This document shows, piece after piece, positions 48,510 to 60,762 of a DNA stretch of 64,000 bases. The notes below the pieces were generated by a model. That model ran no database searches, had not been told where the DNA came from, and saw only the letters and a program-made list of their open reading frames with translations. The first letter of the stretch is position 1. Every line of letters starts with the position of its first letter. This stretch comes from Arachis hypogaea (Eukaryota > Streptophyta > Magnoliopsida > Fabales > Fabaceae). The position numbers were made by a program, and so were the translations under genes. The stretch is from NCBI RefSeq assembly GCF_003086295.3, contig NC_092055.1:125031484-125095483 (forward strand), written 5' to 3'.

Positions 48510-48906
48510 TCTTTGGTAAAAATAACTTCTATAATGAGAAGCTCAATTTAATAAAATTAAACATAACTCATTCAAAATTAAATTTTCTAAAAATAATGGG
48601 TGTTACAAAGGTGTTCTCAATTTGTAAAATATGTCTTTAGACAGTAATTTAGTAAAAATATCAATAAGTTGGTCATCAGATCTTACAAATTGAATATCAA
48701 TGTTATAACAATTTGAATTTTTAAAAATTAAATAATAAGCTATTTATAAGTTATTATATTATATAGAAATTTTATTTAAAAAAAACTATTTTTAACAAAA
48801 ATAATTAAATAAAATTTTATAATTATTGAAATTTAATTTAATTATGACTTATTTTATTAATTTAAAATATTTACTAAAAAATATTTTGATAAGACAAAAA
48901 ATTAAA

Positions 48907-48907
<1 letters not shown>

Positions 48908-48991
<84 letters not shown>
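48908..48991. repeat. (TCA)n microsatellite
   Basis: About 28 TCA units in an AT-rich part of the solo LTR. Confidence 0.97.
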
Positions 48992-48992
<1 letters not shown>

Positions 48993-49120
48993 ATAATTAC
49001 TTAATTTTCTTAATTTATTATCATTACTATATTATATTATTATATATTTATTTTCCTTGGCCGAAGCCTTAGGGAAACTAAAGGAACGAAAGCCTATATA
49101 TACACGATAATGACACATAT

Positions 49121-49258
49121 AGTTGTATGCTGCGTTCGGGAAGGATGAATCGCTCCCGAAAAGAAATCTATTGATTCTCTCCCAATTGGTTGGATTGGAC
49201 CGTAGGTGCGATGATTTACTTCACGGGCGAGGTCTCTAGTTCAAGTCCAGGATGGCCC
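49121..49258 (+). pseudogene. trnI-GAU: Plastid trnI-GAU fragment (intron end and 3' exon)
   Basis: Positions 49121-49224 match the 3' end of the plastid trnI-GAU intron (GTTGTATGCTGCGTTCGGGA, GAATCGCTCCCGAAAAG). Positions 49225-49258 are the 3' exon (GGGCGAGGTCTCT.GTTCAAGTCC.. GGATGGCCC), with the T-loop GTTCAAG and a G to A change before it. The 5' exon is absent, so no tRNA can be made. It joins directly to an rrn23 fragment. Confidence 0.88.
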
Positions 49259-49260
49259 GC

Positions 49261-49277
49261 CCATTAAAGCGGTATGT

Positions 49278-49313
<36 letters not shown>

Positions 49314-49391
49314 ATATCCGGTGTGGGCGTTAGAGCATTGAGAGGACCTTTCCCTAGTACGAGAGGATCGGGAAGGACGCACCTCTGGTGT
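49261..49391 (+). pseudogene. rrn23: Plastid 23S rRNA 3' fragment
   Basis: The sequence contains CATTAAAGCGGTATGTGAGC, GGGTTCAGAACGTCGTGAGA, CAGTTCGGTCCATATCCGGT and CCTAGTACGAGAGGATCGGG, the last being the sarcin-ricin loop. It is the 3' part of plastid 23S rRNA, 131 nt long, with a few base changes. It is followed abruptly by an AT tract. In plastids trnI and this part of rrn23 are separated by trnA and most of rrn23, so the junction marks a deletion or a join of two pieces. Confidence 0.93.
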
Positions 49392-52300
49392 GATATATAT
49401 ATATATATCCATTTCCTTATGACACCTAACCCACCTTATAAAAGCTAATAATTACCATCAGCCTTAATTTTCTTCTTATTCATTACCGAGCCATACAAGA
49501 AAAAGAAAAGAAAGGATCGAGAGACAGCATCCAAGAAACATCCATGAAACCGTGACTTTCAATTCTAATTTTTTGAGATTCGTAATTCCAATAAAAAATC
49601 TAATTTAAAAAGTGTTTGTGTTTTCTTCTTTTATATGTTGGCATTACTTTTGTTTGATAGAAGCTGACGGCGACGTAACTCTTTTTTCTCTTGAAATTGG
49701 CCAATTGGAATTCTTGAAAGCACAGACGATTTCTGATGTTTTTTTCTTTAGCAACTCGATCAAAAAGCTTCTCTAGAGATTTCATTGATTCTGATTTCGT
49801 ACGGAGGTAGGATATTTTATTTTAAAATTAACAGTTTTTAATTTAAGAATATCCAAATGTATAATAAATAATTACAAATATGTTAATAATTACAATATTA
49901 TTGAGATTAGATTTCTTTACTGTGAATGATTGGCTGTGATTTTGATTGATTTTGGTAATTAATTTGATTGATTCTGAATTGAGTACTGGTTTGGATTGAG
50001 ATAAGTTAAGGAATGATGGAAGTGAGGGAGTCATGAGGATGGTGAAGTCTATTTTTAAAAGGAGGTTTTGTCTGAACTCTTGTAAAAAATATACAAAAAA
50101 GTGATTTTATTTTGGAAACTTGATTTACAAGCTTATTTTGAGAAATAACTCTATGTTAGAAAAAGATTTGGTTTACATTTTACTCATATTGAGAAAAGGA
50201 TTTCTGTATTCAAAGTTTGAGTTATAAATTTATACTAAGGAGTGACTTGGGTTTGAAACCGTTGAAAAAAGTTTGAGAAAATATTGGTTTGATTCAATAG
50301 CAAAAGAACTGAAAGGGAGATGAATTTTATTAAAATAGAAAGTGGCTTAGCTTCAAAGAAAATGTTTTAATTATCGAAAAATTATTTGACATTTAGAAAT
50401 GTTGAGAAATGATTTTGTTGGAACCCTTGAAGGGTGGTAAAGCCTGGATTTTAGAGGAAACGCTGCAGAAATTTTTATAAAACTCTGAGACTTTGTTTAA
50501 ATCGTTATTCAAAAGAAAATTTGATTTAAGACTCATACTACTTGGTTTTCAATTTATCAAGAAAAGCACTATGTCTTAAGTTTAACCTATTGAGAAAAGA
50601 TTCTTGTTTTAAGTTATAATTTGAGTTCAGTTTATTAAGAAAAAGAGTTTTTATTAAACGTTAAGAAGTTTAACTACCTAGAAATTAATCGATTTAAGGT
50701 TATGATAGACGAATGAATATATGGTGATGCAGATGTGTGATTGATTATTTGGTGATACGGAGGTATGTGTAATTAAGCGGTGATACGGAGGTACGTTTAA
50801 TAATATAGGTGATGCGGATGTGTGCGTATGTAATTGATGATGTGGAGGCATAATAAAGAGAAAGAAAATGAGAAGCCATGTATGAAAGAGATAACTGGAA
50901 GCGAGAGTGAATCATGAAAAGTGTATGATTGAACGGGCCTCTGTGCCAAATTGCTACTGCGAAAGTGCCCGCCTAATTGATAGCCTAAGATTGCTAATGC
51001 GGGAATGTTCGCTTAACTGATAGCCTGTTTCAACCGTGATGCCAAGATATCTTAACTGACATACTCATGATGATAATTGTGCGTGACTGACATGGTAAAG
51101 AGACCATATTCGGGGTTCGCCCCGAGTAACGTCGGATTGCGAGTAGACAATCGACGCATGAGCTCATGGCCTGCATAGGAAAGGCATTCATCATATGCAT
51201 TTGTATGAATTGCTTAAGTGTTCTGTGTGCTGTGCTGTATTGTTTGTGAATTCCTTGTACTTAGTTTATGTGTGAATTGTTTATGTGCTTGTATTGCGTG
51301 TCTGTTTGTACTTGTTGGTTCCTATATATGTCAAGGATTAAGATAGTCGAGAACTGATTACTATAACTCGAAAACTGAGTGACGTAACTGGGATTTGTTT
51401 AAAGTAAATTTTGACGAATTCTAATGGTAACTAATTTAAAATTATAAAGCAATTATTTGCAACTTATTTCCTTACTCTCACGGCATTCACTGTCCCTACT
51501 GAGAACCTGCGAGTACGAAGTTCTCACCCCTTACAGATTTCTTTTTCCGCAACAGGTTCAGGACTCTTTGGTGCGGAGCCGCGACTGAACATCAGAGATT
51601 TATGTACATATGTAACAGTATCTTCTGTATTTAGTCTTGGATTTTCCCCTCATCATTTATTGTCTTTAATTTTTAGAGGGGTAAGACTTGTATTTGAGAA
51701 TCTTGAAATATGTCTATATATATAACGCTATGTGATTATGTATGTATATGTCTCACTTTGGCTAAGTGGTTAAAAGTAAAGACTCTTCATTTTCTTGATT
51801 AAAATTTCGGTTCGTATTCGTAAAGACTCGATATTAAATAAAGATAGTATAAAATAAAAAGGTTTAGAGGTAAGTAGCGCTCGGACTTTTAGTGCGATCA
51901 TGAGGTGCTAAAATTTAGGGTGTTACAAATGTTGTTCTTTAGAATGTGTTCTCTAATAGAGTGAAATCTTACTTCATTGTGTTTGTTTTTGGAGTGCAGA
52001 ACAAGATTTTTAGAAATATTTATTGCACTCATATTATCACACATTAAGGAAATACTATTGACTTGCAACTTATAATCTGCAAGCAAGTTGAGTTTTTAGC
52101 CACAACAATTGTGAGTAACGTGAAAATGCAATAATATATTCAGCCTCGGTTGTAGAAAAAGCTACAATGGCTTGTTTCTTGCTAGATCACACATTGAGTG
52201 ACTGTCTAAGAAAATAGCAGATTCTGGATATGCTTCTTTAGTCCACTCGATAACTGGCAAAATCTGCATCACAATAATTCACTATATCAAATTCATCAGA

Positions 52301-54047
52301 CTTAGGATACTATAAGCCAAAATCAAAAGCGCCATGAATATATCTAATATTCTTTTTTACGGTTAAAAGAGAGGATTCTTTAGGTTGTGATTGGAATTTA
52401 GAACAAACTCCAACACTTTGAACTATATCTGGTCTAAATGAGGTGAGGTACAAAAGTGAACCGATCATCCCTCTAAACCTAGTTTTAACCACATCTTTGT
52501 CATTTTTATCCTTTTCAAGTCTTGAGTTTGCATGCATTGATGTGCTCATTGGCCTAGCATTTTTCAAATCAAATTTCTTAACTAACTCTTTGACATATTT
52601 TTTTTTGGTGCACAAAAGTGTCACTAGGAGTTTGTTTGATTTGGAGTCCAAGAAAAAATGTGAGTTCTCTCATCATACTCATATCAAACTCACTAGTAAT
52701 TAATTTGCTAAAATTAACACACAAGGATTCATTTGCCGAGCTAAAGACAATATCATCCACATAGACTTGAACTAGGATAAAATGATCATTAGATTCTTTA
52801 ATGAAGATAGTTGTATCTGTGGTACCTCTTTGAAAACTATTTTTCAATAAGAAAGAGCTTTTGAAAGTTTAAAAACATGATTTGAAAAATTTTTGTTTTC
52901 GAAACCGGGAAGTTGAATTACATATATTTCTCTATCAATGATACCATTCAAAAAGGCACATTTAAAATATATTTGGAATTATTTAAACCATTGGTGAGTA
53001 GTATAGGCAAGTAACAATCTTATGGCCTCCATTCTTGCAACCGGAGTAAATGACTCGTCAAAGTCAATTTTCTCCTCTTGATAATATCCTTGAGCCACAA
53101 ATCTTGCTTTGTTCCTTGCTATGCTACCATCTACTCCTAACTAGTTTTGAAATATCCACTTTGTTCTTGTTACTTTCTTCTCATTTGAGCTTGGTATTAG
53201 TGTCCATACTTCATTTTTCTCAAATTGAATTGGCTCCTCTTCCATTGTTTTGACCCAAGATGGATCTTCAAGAGTTTCTTTCACAGTTTGTGGTTTGATT
53301 TAAGAAATGAAGGCAAGATTATTTTGTTGCATCCTCCTTCTATTTAAGGATCTAGTGGTGAAACCTTGTGACGGATCTCCAATAATGAACTCTTGTGGAT
53401 AATTTTTCAAGAATTTTCATTTTCTTGGTTTGGAAAACTTGGATTAGATTCAAATTAAATTTGATTTGATTGGTCGTCCTTTTCAGGATATTCTACAGAA
53501 GTGGGAGATAAAACTAGATTGTCTCCTACAGAATGATCAGCATTACTAGAATTAGGTACAACTTACTTAGATTCCATTTTATCTTGAACTTGTGCTTCAA
53601 TATCTTCTACAACACTTGGGACAAAATTAAATCACAAAAAGTAACATATATGGTCACTTCAATGGTCCTAGATTCTTTACGATATACTCTATAAATCTTG
53701 CTAGAGGTTGAATATCCCATAAAAGTACATTCATAGGACTTTGGATCAATTTTTTTAAGATTGTCTTTTGTATTCAAAACAAAACATTTACATCTAAAGA
53801 CATGAAAGTATTTCATATTTGGACGAGTTTCTTTTCATAGCTCATAGGGGATTCTCTTTAAAAATTTCTGATGATAATTTTATTTAGAATATAACAAGCT
53901 GTATAGCTTCAGCCCATAGGAATTTGGGTACATCACTTTCACAAAGCAGGGCTCTAGCCATTTCTTGAAGGATTCTATTTTTATTTTCTTGGTATTTATA
54001 GGACAAGAGAAATTGTGAGATATACCTAATTCATTACAAAATGATTC

Positions 54048-54397
54048 AAAATTTTGATTTTTAAATTTTTTTTCGTGATCACTTTTAATAGAAGTAATTT
54101 TCAAATTTTTTTTTTCATTTTAAATCTTTTTGCATAAAACATTGAAGACTGAATAGGCATCATTCTTGTGAGTTAGGAATAGAACCCAACTGAATAGGTT
54201 TAATTATTCTGTTAGTCCCTTCAAAATTTTGATTTTTAAATTCTTTTTCGTGATCACTTCTAATAGAAGTAATTTTCAATTTTTTTTTTCATTTTAAATC
54301 TTTTTGCATAAAACATTGAAGACTGAATAGGCATCATTCTTGTGAGTTAGGAATAGAACCCAACTGAATAGGTTTAATTATTCTGTTAGTCCCTTTA
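54048..54397. repeat. 175-bp tandem duplication in the Copia integrase region
   Basis: The unit starting TTCAAAATTTTGATTTTTAAA occurs at about 54048-54222 and 54223-54397 with few differences (for example ATTTTTTTTCG against ATTCTTTTTCG). Each unit ends in GGTTTAATTATTCTGTTAGTCCC, the first bases of the MITE at 54371. The duplication is therefore later than the MITE insertion. Confidence 0.93.
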
Positions 54398-54736
54398 GTT
54401 TTACCGAATTTTTAATTAGGTTTCTATACTTTTTTTCCTTTTAATTTGGTCCCTACAATGCTTTTAATTTTGTAATTATGTCCTTTTCATGTTAAAAATT
54501 TTAAAATTAACATAATATTTTTACCAAAATACATGCAGTCAAAGATTTAATCAAGTTTTTAATTATAAATACCTTTAATTTGCGAAGAAATATTCAATTA
54601 ATTCTAATATTTTTACACTAAAAAGGACTTAATTACAAAATTAAAGGAGTGTAGGGACCCAATTGAAAGGAAAAAAAGTATAGGGACCTAATTAAAAATT
54701 TAGTGAAACTATAGGGATCAACAGAGTAATTAAACC
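54371..54736. mobile_element. Mutator-like MITE, 366 bp, 9-bp target duplication
   Basis: It begins GGTTTAATTATTCTGTTAGT and ends CAACAGAGTAATTAAACC, with inverted ends continuing through AGTTTTACCGAATTTTTAAT and TAATTAAAAATTTAGTGAAA. AACTGAATA at 54362-54370 and 54737-54745 is a perfect 9-bp target duplication. It interrupts the Copia integrase core. Confidence 0.93.
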
Positions 54737-57700
54737 AACTGAATATGGTATAGTCATCAATAACAACTAACCCATAGTGTTTACCTCCTAGGCTGAGTTC
54801 TAATATGACCAAAAAGATCAATGTGTATCACTCTAAAGGTCTCTTAATTGAAACGTCTTCCTTTGATTTGAAACAATTTTTTGTTTGTTTATCTATTTGG
54901 AAAGCATCACAAGTGATGTCTTTATCAAATCTTATTTTAGAAAGACCTCTAACTAAGTTCTTTTTAATTAGCTTAGATATTTGAAACATGCTTGCATGTC
55001 CCAATCTCTTATGCCATAACTATTTTTCTGAATCCATGAAAGTAAAGTATGCTATATTTTGTTGTCTAAGTTCCTCTAAAGTGAGACCATATACATTGTT
55101 ATATCTTCTAGCAACAAACAAAATATCTATATTTTTCATTTACAACTAAGCATTCAAACCTTTTGAAAGTAACCCAATATCTCAAATCACAAAGTTGACT
55201 AATACTTATAAGGTTGTACTTCAAACCATCAACCAAAAATACATTGTCTATGAAGGTAGAGAAATCCTTACCCACTTTATCTACGGCAATGATCTTGCCT
55301 TTTCCATCATCTCCGAAAGTCACGAATCCTCTATGGTACTTGTTGAGTTTGATAAAGAATGTAGACTTTTCAGTCATGTGCCTTGAGCATTCACTATCCA
55401 AGTACCACATATCCTTTTTCTTTTTGGATGTAAGGCAAATCTGCATAATACTTTAGGTAACCTTAGGTATCCAAATCAATTTGGATCTTTTGATGTTAAA
55501 TCATCTTGGTTGTCCAAGAACATTGAAATTTTTAACAACCATGTATACTTTATTTCCAATTTTTTTTTCAAAAATAAAACATTGATGAGATGAATGACCA
55601 TGTTTCTTATATGTTTGACAATGATTCCTCTTTGCTGATTTTTGCAAGTGATAAAAGGTTTGAAAATTTTCATTTTTGAAATTTGAAGCTTCAGTTTTAG
55701 CAAGAAGTTTTTCAAAAATAGCTTCATTTTTGTCAAAATATCCCAACCTAGATTTTTTCAAATAAAGATCTTTGACTAGCTTGTAATTTGTCCAAGTTTT
55801 CATTACTTTAAGCAAATTTTGCTATGTCTTGATTCAAACCTTTAATCACTTTATGCAATCTTTTATTTTCATCAATTCTGTTCGTTAAAGCAATAACTAA
55901 GTGCTTCCCTTTAAATTTTTCATTTTTAATTTTGAGCCATTTATTTTTTTCAATTAAATTAACAGCACTGGGCTTCACTCAATTTTTCTTTAAAAAATGC
56001 ATTTTCCGTTATTAAGGAAGTATTTTCAGACTCATATTCATAGTATTTATCCAAAATTTTTTTAACATGAGTAATTAAATCATCAATCATTTGATAGAGT
56101 TCTTTATTAGTAAGGAGGGAATAGTTTACCTCTTTCACTTGATCTTGGTCAGCCATGAAACAAGCTTGTGCTTCGTGATCTGATTCTTCATTATCTTTGG
56201 AATTATTTTCCAAATCCTCTCATGATGCCATCAGTACCTTCTTCTTGTTTTTCCTCATCTTGTCCTCCTTTTTGAATTTGGAACTATCATACTTGAAGTG
56301 ATTAGCTTCCTTGCAATGATGACATATGATCTTGCTAAAATATTTCTTGTGTTCCTTTGAGTTTGAGCCTTTATACTTTACTCCTCATGAGTCTTCTCAA
56401 CCTCCTAGCAAAAAACATAATTTCGTCATCTGAAAAATTATCATCAGAATCTTCTTCCAAAGAACCAATATTAGATTTCAAGGCCACTCCTTTCTTTTTT
56501 GTGTCACAGTTCATGTGGGTAGTTTCATAGGCAAGTAGTTTTTCTCTCAACTCATCATATGACATTTGGTTAAGATTGCTGCTCTCAGAAATGACAGTTG
56601 CTTTTGTTTCCCATTCATTAGTGAGACTTCTAAGTATCTTTTTCATTAGCACTTGTTCGGTATGAATCATCCCCATAGCATTCAAACTATTGATAATGAC
56701 CGAGAATCTCTCGAACATCTCATCGATGGTTTCTCCTTCCTTCAATGTGAACATATCATATTCCTTTCTTAGCATATCGATCTTTAATTCTTTGACTTGT
56801 TCAATGCCCTCATGGGTAACTTAGAGTTTATACCAAATCTCTTTTGCTGTTTTGCACCTTGATACCTTCTAGTATTCCTCAAAACTAATTGAGCAATGCA
56901 TCATGTTGATTGCCTTTGCGTTCGGTTCCACCTTCTTCTTGTCTTCGTTGTTCCATTCGGCTTCATCTTCGTTGTTCCATTCGTTGTTTTTATCTTCACC
57001 TTTGATTTGTAGCAGTGATTCACAACCTCCATTTTCTTCATCTTACCCGAATAGTGCATGCAGCAGGAAGACAACTTCAACAAGCTACAATGGAAGTACA
57101 AAGATGGAAATATTGTTTGATTCAACCTATGATTTGATTTTTGCTTTTATATAATAGCCTTTGATTTTTCTTCTTCTTTTCTCATTATTACTTGGATTTG
57201 GTGATCATCTTTTTTCTTTTGATTGAACCTTAAACTGAGCTTTCTATTTTTTTTTTTTGCTTGTTTTCAAAAATTTTTCAACCTTGATTTAAGGTTAATC
57301 ACGTGGGTTGTAGTACTGAAGAGAGAAGGAAGAGTTCGGTTGCTTAGTTATGGGCCAGAATGTACGATTCAATTTTCAGTATGTCTATATCATACCAAAA
57401 ACTGAGTGCTACCAACTTGTCTTTCTAATTATTATCTATTATTTACTATATGAGCCTGATTCGTTGTTAAAACGTAGTTATTTTGTGAGGTATTTTTTTA
57501 AAACGTTTGGTTTGATAAATGGAATCATTCATAATCAATTCACAAATACTAATAGATAAAATAGTTATAAACAACCACACTATCCGACCACATCTCCGAA
57601 ATAGGCGCTATGCATCGCCGTCCCTATGTTCGGAAATCATTCCCTCTATGAGCGTTCAGTATTCGCCGTCCTCATTGGGAAACCAAATCTTTCCCTCCAT

Positions 57701-58889
57701 GAGCGTGTCGTATTTGCTGTCCTCCTGGGGAAAGCACACTTCTGGTCTCAAGTGAGCACTACGTATCGCCGTCCTCACTAGACCATACTCAACATCTCAA
57801 GTGAGCGCTACACATTGCCGTCCTCACGAAATTATATTCATAATCATTTTATGAGCAGAACAAGGCCACCATCGTTGTCTTTTTTGAGAAGAAATCTTCT
57901 ATCCCTTAATAATAATATGGTACTGAGCTAGCAGGACAGATCCCTCGTCCTTGTTAGGCAAATATTGAATCTTTTAGTTCTTTTTCCCCTTCTCATGTCA
58001 TAGTCATTACCTCTTATTTACTTCTTTATTCTTTTGTCTTTTTGACTTTTACTTTTTAAACTGTTTTAGTTTCGGTATGAATAATCAACATATTCCAAGC
58101 ATAGGTTCATTAAGTCTATGCTAAACCAGTTTAACTTTTTTCATACTTTACCTAACCTTAAATACAATGTTAAGTACTAACTACGTTACCTCTAGTTCGC
58201 TTCCCTAATCGACATTTATCTTTTTCTCACTAACATGTTCTTACCATTCCCTAGGTATTTTATAAAGGTAATTATGAGATACTGAACTTAAAGTTGTCTT
58301 CCTAAGATTTTTAGAAAAAATTGTCTTTTCGGCATTATTTTATTATCTTTAATAATATTTTATTATAATTTTCAAAAATTATATTTTGACCCCTAAAATT
58401 TAAAAAAAAATTATATTTTGACCTTATAATTTTTTATATTTATACTTTAACCTCCTAAACTTTTAGTATTTATACTTTCCATCCCAAAACTTTTAATATT
58501 TATATTTTGACCCCAAAATAATCAAACTCCATGTTCTTTATGTTCTTGAGTGTTCTTGGTGACATTCAAAGCATTTTTCGTGTTCTTCGTAAATTCTTCA
58601 AAATCTTTCTTCAATTTTAATCCGTTTTCAATCTTTTTGGTAACTGATTTTTACCATAGTTCAAAACAAATTTGTAGCCACAAAAGTCCCATGATTTCTA
58701 CTTGATTTCAACATAAATTCATCATTAATTTGAGGCTAAACCTGGGCTGCAATTTCTTTTTTCTAACAGCCATGAAACCAAACTTACAAACTTGATTTTC
58801 AACCAATTTTCATCAAATTTTCGACAAGAATCACTCATATAAACAATCAATTTCAAATATAATTCCCTTGTGGTGAATTCAAAACTGGT

Positions 58890-59700
58890 GGGGCCCCATC
58901 TCTCGAGCCCCGAAGGATCGGGAGTAATCACTAGTGATAGGGCACTCGGGATCGGTAGTGGAGAAAGCGAACGTTACGATCCTGTTGACCTTTCCTAAAT
59001 TTATTATTCCGGTGGATGCAGATGATGTTTGAATTTGCTCTTAGGTATATGCACTCGATGCCTACGAAATGAACAAAGCATACGACTCGTCTAAGGCAGA
59101 CGAGGCACGCAAACTTTTTTAATATTACGCTATTTTTTATGGTTATGCCAGCGATGTCTGGTTGTACAAAGCCAAAGCTACAGAATAGAAATGAACCAGA
59201 GGGCCCTTAGTAAGGACAAAGACTTCTACCGGTCTAGAGGAAGTGTGCTTGAAAGACTCGGCTTGCCTACTGGCCGTGAGAGCATTTTTCTTACTTAGCT
59301 CCATTGCCATATAAAGGCGAGCAGCCCTTATAGCATAGCTAACCGCTAACTTATAGCCTAGCCGCCGTGCCCTTTTTCGATTTAATGAATCGGTCGTGAT
59401 AAATAGCCACCTTTTTAAGTTTCTATTCGCCCTCACTCACATGACGAAAAGACGACATTCTCTTACGGTGAGAACACATTCAATCGGGCACCCCTTAGCC
59501 TATTCCTTAAGAACAAATGGGAGCCTAGCTCTCCTACTAGATTTCGGGCCTGTTCGTCATTATACAGGATTTTCATAACATCCTTTACCACACATATGTG
59601 GTGAAAGCCGACTTGCCTTTTCATCTAATTTTCTGATGAGGTCGTGTACAACAACCTTAACTGCACTGAAATAGAAGAAAAAACGTCCATTGCACCAGTC
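58890..59700. other. Probable mitochondrial DNA insert
   Basis: This stretch is distinctly GC-richer and non-repetitive compared with the LTR around it, with words such as CATGACGAAAAGACGACATT, CCTAGCCGCCGTGCCC and GGATCGGGAGTAATCACTAG. An open frame on minus (59143-59436) is not a protein I recognise. Style and composition resemble plant mitochondrial intergenic DNA; no known gene is identified, so this is inference. The edges are approximate. Confidence 0.45.
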
Positions 59701-60670
59701 CCTTTTCCAATGAATAGAAGATAAGGATGGCAAAAGGAAAAATGTCGTCCGATGGAGGACACAAAATAAAGAAAAAAAAGTAAGACAATTAATCAAGATT
59801 AATTTCACCAAACCCTACCTTAGTTTACAGCTCCAAATTCGGCTACTTCTTCAAGAATTCCTAGATCACTTTTTCCTCCTAAAATCAATCAAGAAACTTT
59901 AAAACCTCAAGAACACTCACAACCGAAATTTCAGCAGCCTATTAGGAAGGATATCCTCACCTTAAACTTGCTGAAAATAGAAGATCTTTAGGTCACAAGT
60001 CAATTTAAGTCAATTTAAGCAAGAAATCTATGGAGAGGTCACAAATCAATAGGAAGGATATCCTCTATTCCTCCTCTTCAAATACAAGTTCAAGCATGGT
60101 GTTCATAACCAAATTAAGAGGAGAGATGAACAACCATCTAACCTGAATTTGAATCATGAAAGTGACATGAATTTGAAGAGGAGGAAGAGAGGATAACTTT
60201 AATTGGTTTAAAATTTTTATTTGAGTTTTGGTTTGAAAGATATCAAGCTTTAACGATCAAGAACTAAAAACTGTTCTCTCTTTTTCTCTCTTGCTAATTC
60301 GGCCACAAGGAAGAAATGAACCAGCCTTGGAGTGTCTTGGGGTGTGAGGCAGAGCCGTGATCGGTTGTTGGGGAGGTGGATAAAAAAAAAATATTTCTTG
60401 TGTATAATTAATAAAACTAGATGTATTAGAATACAAGTAACAACACATCAAGAGATTAATATTTGAGCTACTAGTATTGATGACACTAGTAATATAATTA
60501 AAATAAGAATAAAATATATATGATGAGGCATTAGCATTGTTAAAGTCATCGGAGAGTACTGGTGCTAACCTGTACTAGTAGATTGTGAGCTCGGTAAAAT
60601 ATATCTTCTATTTTTAACTAAAGCATATCAAATAATATTATAATATTACTCAAGCAGCTCTAATATTAAT

Positions 60671-60701
<31 letters not shown>

Positions 60702-60703
60702 AA

Positions 60704-60760
<57 letters not shown>
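60671..60760. repeat. (CAA)n followed by (ATT)n microsatellite
   Basis: About ten CAA units (60671-60701), then about eighteen ATT units (60704-60760), compound, within the LTR-type insertion. Confidence 0.95.

Positions 60761-60762
<2 letters not shown>

Larger units (their letters stand above)
48704..51927 (-). mobile_element. Solo LTR (3.2 kb), target duplication AATGT
   Basis: On plus it begins TATAACAATTTGAAT and ends AGGGTGTTACA. AATGT stands at 48699-48703 and 51928-51932. Read on minus it begins TGTAACACCCTAAATTTTAG. It has no gag-pol. It sits exactly within a Copia RNase H codon stretch, and the flanking Copia frame is in phase across it, confirming the edges. It includes a TCA microsatellite (48908-48991) and organelle DNA at 49121-49391. 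A degenerate tandem array of GGTGATGCGGATGTGTG / GGTGATACGGAGGTA units lies at about 50730-50850. Confidence 0.9.
48613..56990 (-). pseudogene. Copia gag-pol polyprotein, degenerate and interrupted
   Basis: Minus-strand order is as follows. Gag (UBN2 type) at 56990-56350 includes HCSISFEEYQKVS, LRKEYDMFTLKEGETIDEMF and LRSLTNEWETKATVI. A zinc-knuckle remnant CQTYKKHGHSSHQC is near 55610, with an incomplete first CxxC. The protease is at 55446-55108 (MWYLDSECSRHMT, where the usual DSG is DSE). Integrase is at 54820-53880, split by a MITE. Reverse transcriptase is at about 53000-52310, with the YVDD motif near 52755. RNase H at 52086-51928 includes CDNMSAINISKN and HNEVRFHSIREHI, and continues after the insertion as DIQFVRSDDQLIDIFTKLL (48700-48640). 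Many stops and frameshifts make it inactive. Domain order PR-INT-RT-RH identifies Copia, and the long gag suggests a Sirevirus. Confidence 0.85.

Noticed and set aside
49225..49258. Possible functional tRNA-Ile
   Set aside because: Only the 3' exon is present, and the acceptor and anticodon 5' halves are missing.
59143..59436. 97-codon minus-strand frame in the mitochondrial-like insert
   Set aside because: No recognisable domain; a chance frame in GC-richer transferred DNA.
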